From Centropus unirufus (taxonomy: Eukaryota > Chordata > Aves > Cuculiformes > Centropidae), in assembly GCA_013397695.1 (NCBI GenBank), contig VYZI01000108.1, positions 2,299,650 to 2,363,649 of the forward strand: a stretch of DNA of 64,000 nucleotides, given 5' to 3'. The notes below the pieces were generated by a model. The model had not been told where the DNA came from and searched no databases. It saw only the letters and a list, made by a program, of their open reading frames with translations. Each line of letters begins with the position of its first letter. Position 1 is the first letter of the stretch. The position numbers and the translations under genes are program-made. Shown one piece after another: positions 58,513-64,000 of this stretch.

Positions 58513-61379
58513 TACTCCCCTACTGCTCTGTGTACCTGCTCTTACTTTGTCCTGCTGTGAAGACTCACTTGTGCAGCAGCCTACTGCAGTGTGGCTGAAG
58601 CCATTGTTTGCATCTTGGGGGCAGTTTTGAGGACATATGTAATGTTGATAGACGATAGGGATCTGAAAATAACCTTCGGTTCGTGCTTTCCTTTCTGGTT
58701 TTTTTTTTAACCAGCATGGTGTTGCCCAGCTATGATTAAATACCTCTGTGGCACTTAGATAGTGAAAGAGCTCCTGCATCTCATTGTCTTTTGGTGCTGT
58801 GAAATGACCGTGTCCAGTCTTTGTGGTGTCTGGTAGAGCACGGGCCCAGCAAGAATGCAAGACAGGGCAACCTGCACAGTTTTTAACATGCTGTGTGTTT
58901 TTGTGTAAGGGGAAATTCCCTTTTGGAGACTGAAGTTTGATATGCAGTCAGAAAGAATTTATTCAGCCCGCAGTCATCTTCAAATGAAGAGTTAAAATTT
59001 TGGTTCTCATAACAAAGAAATCCCTGCTTTCTTCCCCCGCTCCCTTCCCCAAATTTGAGAATTTTGAGATTAAAATCTGGAGGACTGATAGATAATTGAT
59101 TTTAATTTCTGCTTTGCTGTTGGTGAAAATGTTAATAGGAGGCTGCGGTTGTTATTTTATCCCTGTAATGTGTAAACGTGTCATTGAGCAGGCCACTGTA
59201 TGGATATAGAGGTATCCACGGGGATTTGTTCTAACACATATATGCACACACTTCCTTATTGTCAGGTTTCTCCCAGCAGTTAAAAGGTTGTGCCACCTGT
59301 ATCCAGCCTCCCAGGTTTCTTGCTTTTGACAGGGTATCCCTTCATGGTGGGGCAGATGGAGCAAGGCTGCCTGCCCTGCCTACTCCAGCTCTGGATTTTT
59401 CCTTGTGCTGCTTCCCTGTGCAATTGCAGGTTAAGAAAGCCAAGGCGGTGAGAAAAACTCTGTCAACTTTCCAGTGGTTTGGTACTGGAGGTTTGACCTA
59501 GAAAACATCTGGGCTGCTGCTGGTGATCAAACGAGTAGAGACAGCATGGAAGTGCTCTAGGAGTTGTTTGGACTTCCCTTGCTCATCGTTGCCCAGCGTT
59601 GGGATGTACGATTTGGATTGCAATGTTAGCCAGCCTGAGATCTGCTTCTCCCCTCCTTGCTGGCAGCTTGTCGCTCCTTCCTGTTTTACAGTCAACATTT
59701 GGCTACACATAAATGTTGGAATAATTCAGTGGAGAGGGAGAGTGACCCTGTGTCAGCAACAGCCTGGGTTTAGATCAGCTTAAGCCAAGCGTGAAACCAT
59801 ACCCATAAGTTTTATCATCACAGGAAGCTTTCCTTCCAAAAGTGTTTATGTAAATGAATGAATTAATAGGAAAAAAACCCCAGCTACAAGCAACACTTGA
59901 AAGCAAGTGGAATTTAAACGTGTTTAATTTTGGGTGGCTATTGGATATTTGGTTCTGTTTGTTAGAGGGGAGGAGGCTGGTTTGAATCAGTAGACGGGAG
60001 TGGTAAAAGCTAAAGACACTCAACTTTAGCCATGCCATGGGGGAGCCGTCTCTGGAGCTCAAATGCAGGGCTAGGAGGTGGGGAGAGGAAAACAAAGCCT
60101 AAAAAAGAATCGTTTTAGCATGACAGTGGACTGCATGCTGCTTGTGTTAAATACAGGTCTTTTTGTTAGCATCTTGCTTCACTCTAATAATAAATGTCTT
60201 TAATTTAAGTGGCATGAGCACTGATTTAAACGTCTGCCTCTTTTGAAAGATCTAGAGAAGTGATAATAGTTTCACTCTGAGGCAATATATAAAACGTTCA
60301 GAATAGCAACGACATTGTGGAAGTTACATTAATGTGTGTTATTGGAACAAGGTGGAAAACCGATGCCAGTAGGAAAAGGGCAGCATTGATACTCAACCCA
60401 TTGCTTCTGGTAGGAATGAGCTTACTTTTGTATACCTGGGAAGATCATATTCAGATTTGTGTCTCCTCAGCCCACCCACTCAGTCTGGAAAATTGCTTGG
60501 AAGCCTTCCTCTAGAAATGCTGCACCTCGGCTGTGTGGCAGGGACGAGGCTGCTTGTGCGGAGGATGCTGAGCAGAGCTGGAGCTTTTCTTGGGGTGATT
60601 TAAGTGAGAAGGTGGGAAATGTCCAGCATGTGTCCAGGGCTTGAAGTGTGAAGCCTCAGCATCGGCTAAAGTGGAGGGTGGTGCGGTGCAAGGAGCATCA
60701 CTGTTCGCAGGCAGTCCCATTGTACACTGGATGGGGTTTCAAAGCTGAATTTTTCCCTTCAGTCTTTATTACACAAGCCCTTGTAAAACAGAGAGTCAAT
60801 CAATGCTTAAATATGCTGCGTCCTGATGCCTCTTAAATTCATCCATGATTATTTGGGAATTGATACGTGCTCAGTAACCTGACTGGGCTAATGTTGGGCT
60901 AACCAAGGCTGGTGTGATGGTCAAGTGTCTCAAAGATGGTTTATTTGTATTCAGTTGCAAACAGGTGAGTGTTTTTCTATGGATACAATTCAGTAAGGTG
61001 GGATTCCTGTTGTTCGGAGTTCCAGACTGTAGAGAGTGGAGGAACAACAGGGTTTTTTATGCCTGATCTGTAAGACGGTCATAGATGTCTTGTTCCTGTA
61101 TTTTATTGCTGGCAAAGTACCTTTTGTTTGTTTTATTTTCTGTGCTGGTCTTGCGGGTGATGTTTCACCCCACCCTTTTACTTGATGGCATTTTAGAGTT
61201 AACCTTTCTGCTTTGCCGTTCATTCAATATTGAGCAGATGTTTCTAAGAGTTAATGTCGCCCCTCAGTTATCTTTGACAGAAGCCAAGCCTGTTCAACAT
61301 CAGAGGCTTTAGACTAATGCACATTGATCTTGGCAGGGAGAACACAGGCTCCTTGAGCTTGCTAGGCAGTGCAGGCCTG
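58513..61379. other. Non-coding DNA, nothing recognised
   Basis: AT-rich parts near 58.9-59.2 and 59.8-60.3 kb, the latter with TAATAATAAATG and TTTAATTTAAGTGG (60184-60211). No gene, RNA or transposon is recognised. Confidence 0.45.
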
Positions 61380-61480
61380 CAAATAGTTGTATTAACAAGC
61401 CAATTAATTAATAAGCAGGAAATTGATGTAACCCCTGAGGCAGTATGTACTGACACTATATTCTTAGATTTTTTAAAAAT
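61380..61480. promoter_or_regulatory. Small homeodomain-motif cluster
   Basis: CCAATTAATTAATAAG (61400-61415) contains overlapping ATTA/TAAT cores. It is preceded by GTATTAACAAG and followed by AAATTGATG. Without conservation data this is only a weak candidate. Confidence 0.2.
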
Positions 61481-61655
61481 AGATGTTGCTTTAATATGTA
61501 ACATGAAGCGCCATCCGTGCTGTTGAGGTCCAAGCGAGGAAAAGCTTTTCAACTTTCTTTTCAGACCAAGCTCCCTCTGCCAGTTGTCACTGCCATTAAT
61601 GCTCTCTTCGTGTGCTTCTCTTCTCTCCCAGCTCTGCTTAGTTTTTCACGGAAGC

Positions 61656-61990
61656 AGCACCTCCTGGGAGGGGGCATCCACAGCTTCCCTGGGCAACCAG
61701 TGGCAGTGCCTCACCACCCTCAGTGTGAAGAATTTCTTCATAACATCTAGTCTAAATCTTCCCCTCTCCAATTTATAGCCATTCCGCTTTGTCCTACCAC
61801 TCCAGGCCCTCGTAAAAAGACCCTCCCCAGCTTTCCTGTAGCCCCTTAAAGTACTGGATGGCTGCTACAAGGTCTCTCTGGAGCTCTCCCCTCCAGAGCT
61901 GAGCAACTCAAACTCTCTCAGCCTGTCCTCATAGCAGAGGTGCTCCAGCCCTCTGATCATCTTCGTAGCCCCCCCTCTGGAGGATTCCAG
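61656..61990 (-). mobile_element. CR1 LINE fragment lacking its 3' end
   Basis: Reverse-complement CR1. Blocks from left: 'GGCATCCACAGCTTCCCTGG', 'GGCAGTGCCTCACCACCCTC', 'GAAGAATTTCTTCATAACAT', 'TAGCCATTCCGCTTTGTCC', 'CCCCAGCTTTCCTGTAGCCC', 'TCAGCCTGTCCTCATAGC' and 'GGTGCTCCAGCCCTCTGATC'. This is the subfamily of the copy at 277-690, covering the ORF2 end and proximal 3' UTR. The distal ~130 bases with the ATTCTATG terminus are absent to the left of 61656. Since CR1 inserts from its 3' end, that part must have been lost later by deletion or rearrangement. Confidence 0.92.
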
Positions 61991-63290
61991 AACAAAAATA
62001 CAATCCTGCAAATTCTGTTACACTTTGAATTAAGAATATTTCTTTGTAAATGTCTCGTATCTGTCATGAAAATTTGACCCTCAGTGCGAAGCAAGCAAAT
62101 CTAAATCTCATGCACTGGAGAAATAAATCACCTGAGTTTATAAACTGGATTCCTTTCTACAGTCTTGGTAACTTGGTTTGAAGGGGTTATTTAAAATTGC
62201 GACATTAGCCTTTAAGCCGTGGGGAGTTTTGTGTACCTGTCCAAAGGAAACTTACCTTTTGTTTGCACTTGGCAGACTTTCTCATTGTTTTAATTGACTA
62301 GCCCAGAATTATTTACTATCAGTGTAGTAAATCCCTTTTTTAAGGAATAACTCTGGTGTAATTTTTGCGAGCAAGAATGAGGTTCAGATGATTGCTTTCT
62401 CACTGAAACCGAACCAAAGCAAGGAGGCAAGAGGAGAGGAGTGAGGGTAATGGGGCACTGCGGCTCTGCCATTGCTTCGCCATCCACTGGTGTTTGCAAG
62501 ATGGGGTTGGTTTTGGTTTTCTTTTTTTTTTTCCTTTTTTTTTTTTCCCCCTGGAAGGTTTAATGTGGAAGCCCACACTCTTGGCACATGCAGCTGCTCT
62601 CTGGGCTGACTCTGCCTTCAAAGCACAGCAGAAATGCCACATTCAAACCCTTTACTTTTTCCATCCGGAGGATGTTGCTTGCCATGCTTCCTCCCTTTCT
62701 CCATGGTTGTAAATTGCAATCTGTAAGTTTAAGGCAGGTTTTGATGCAACAAAGTGCCCAGAAGCGTGTGAGGGGCTTTGGTGTCACCCTGAGGCTGGGT
62801 GAATGGCATCCAGCCAGGCATCCTCCCTCCAGCTGACCATAACCGTCCAGCCCAGCGTTTACTGCTTCTTTTTTGTGCCACCACAGTTACTTCTTTTGCC
62901 ACTCTGAAAAGCAGCTTTGCATTGGCCGGGGTTAAAAATAAGCACACAAAAACACCATAAAAAGTTCCTTAGAGCAAGAAGCAGTTGTCGTGATGGTCAC
63001 TGGCGTGCAAGGATGAGGGAAAAAAATCCCTCTTGTCCTGCGATGTGGAGAGCCACCTCTAGTGCCATCTCTGTCTGAAGGTGGGCTGGGGTTTCCTCAT
63101 CTCCCTGTCCAAGTTGTGCCTGGAGCAGTGAGGCAGGGACAAGTCATCCTACCTAACTGGGGTTTGAGACTGAAAGTCAGCAGGACGTATTGAGCCACAG
63201 CAGCAACACCTTAAATACCAGGCAGCTTTAAGAATCCATTTAGAAACTGGCCTGGATGAAAAAGGAGCAGAATTCCTTATTCTGCTGAAA
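61991..63290. other. Non-coding DNA, nothing recognised
   Basis: AT-rich flank, then mixed sequence with a polypyrimidine tract listed separately. Frames below about 85 codons show no signature. Confidence 0.45.
62522..62551 (+). repeat. Polypyrimidine tract T11-CC-T12-C5
   Basis: Two long T runs (62522-62532 and 62535-62546) separated by CC and followed by C5. Structure is similar to the tract at 52648-52681. Confidence 0.88.
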
Positions 63291-63525
63291 TGATAGGTGA
63301 GCCACCTTACAGTTAACACCAGTGATAAATGTCAGGCTGGTTCGTATTAAAAATGCTTTAATCTGATTTGGCCCCATTAATTTTTAAACTAGCAGAGGAG
63401 GTCATTAAATCACAAGTCCCTTTTTTGTTATAAATGCTTGCACCTCCGTGTTCCTTTTGCTTCCCCAGATTCTGCTTCTAATTAGAGCAGCGATGTGGTT
63501 CATGGCTTGTCAAGCAGATTAATGT
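63291..63525. promoter_or_regulatory. Candidate conserved regulatory element (homeodomain-like cores)
   Basis: Contains CGTATTAAAAATGC (63343-63356), CCCATTAATTTTTAAAC (63373-63389), GTCATTAAATCAC (63401-63413), CTAATTAGAGC (63478-63488) and GATTAATGTGC (63518-63528). The cores are spaced over about 200 repeat-free bases. An enhancer role is inferred from density only. Confidence 0.25.
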
Positions 63526-64000
63526 GCTTTTGAAATCTGGGTTGTTTTTTTTCTTCTTCTTCCCCTATAGCTGCCTGCTTGTCTTCCTGAAGGGTTTTTT
63601 TTTGGGGGTGGGGGGTGTTACTGCACCTGTATACAGAGCCCATGAAAAGGTTTTGAATCCTACTGCGCAGGATTGCGTTAAAAGAGCCAGGGGGAGGGGA
63701 GCAGAGGAGCTTGAAAAATCTTCTGCTCTTCTCAAATGACACAGCCGTCCGCCTTTGGATCTGAGTGAGATTTCAGAACCTGCAGGCCACCCCACCCACC
63801 TCCGCTCCCCAGTTTCCTTCCCTCCAGGATATGGAACTGTGCTTTCTCCTGTCTCAACTCAAACGTGGCAGGTCCCACGTTGGTCAGTGGTGTGGAACTT
63901 CTGCGGTACCAGGGGCTGTGCTGGCGCCTGGCCAGCAGCCCGAAGGGGTGCACTTGATTTGCATGTGAATTTACATAGGAGTTTAATTGGAGATAAATGC
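63526..64000. other. Non-coding DNA to window end
   Basis: T8 at 63544-63551, then a T run passing into G5-T-G6 near 63596-63616, followed by mixed sequence. No gene is recognised up to the window edge. Confidence 0.45.

Overview
This window looks like vertebrate nuclear DNA, most probably from a bird. All nine convincing transposon copies are short, 5'-truncated CR1 LINE fragments. Several end in the ATTCTATGA-type terminal repeats of avian CR1, while Alu, L1 and abundant simple repeats are absent. Other reptiles also carry CR1, so 'bird' is an inference from the close match to avian-type 3' ends and the low repeat density. Two older fragments resemble MIR SINEs.

I find no protein-coding gene, exon, tRNA or rRNA I can support. 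Open frames are short (at most about 220 codons), lack family signatures, and the longest lie across or antisense to CR1. No CRISPR, operon or phage content is expected or seen. The window is best read as a large intron or intergenic tract.

Layout: 1-300 is a CpG-dense, GC-rich segment, probably the edge of a CpG island, and a CR1 copy (277-690) sits on its shore. From about 1 kb onward the sequence is mostly AT-rich, single-copy-looking non-coding DNA. CR1 fragments lie at 20604-20700, 26812-26915, 34285-34519, 36433-36530, 38008-38248, 42108-42230, 48679-49300 and 61656-61990. MIR-like relics lie near 2551-2700 and 45560-45655. A second, weaker CpG-enriched patch with CCAAT motifs lies at 14365-14830. 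Two short assembly gaps are at 19519-19533 and 48190-48214.

Between the repeats are several stretches dense in homeodomain/POU/TCF-like motifs and palindromes. They have the look of conserved non-coding regulatory elements: 5490-5680, 18365-18705, 25540-25785, 30835-31060, 40690-40990, 49630-49965, 50215-50290, 61380-61480 and 63291-63525. Conservation cannot be tested here, so these are candidates at low confidence. T runs outnumber A runs on the + strand. With the CpG island at the left edge, this fits (but does not prove) a long first intron transcribed left to right. I found no clear sign of a new biological system. The most specific oddities are a 102-bp in-frame insertion inside the CR1 at 48679-49300 and a perfect 11-bp inverted repeat of POU/homeodomain sites at 30853-30950.
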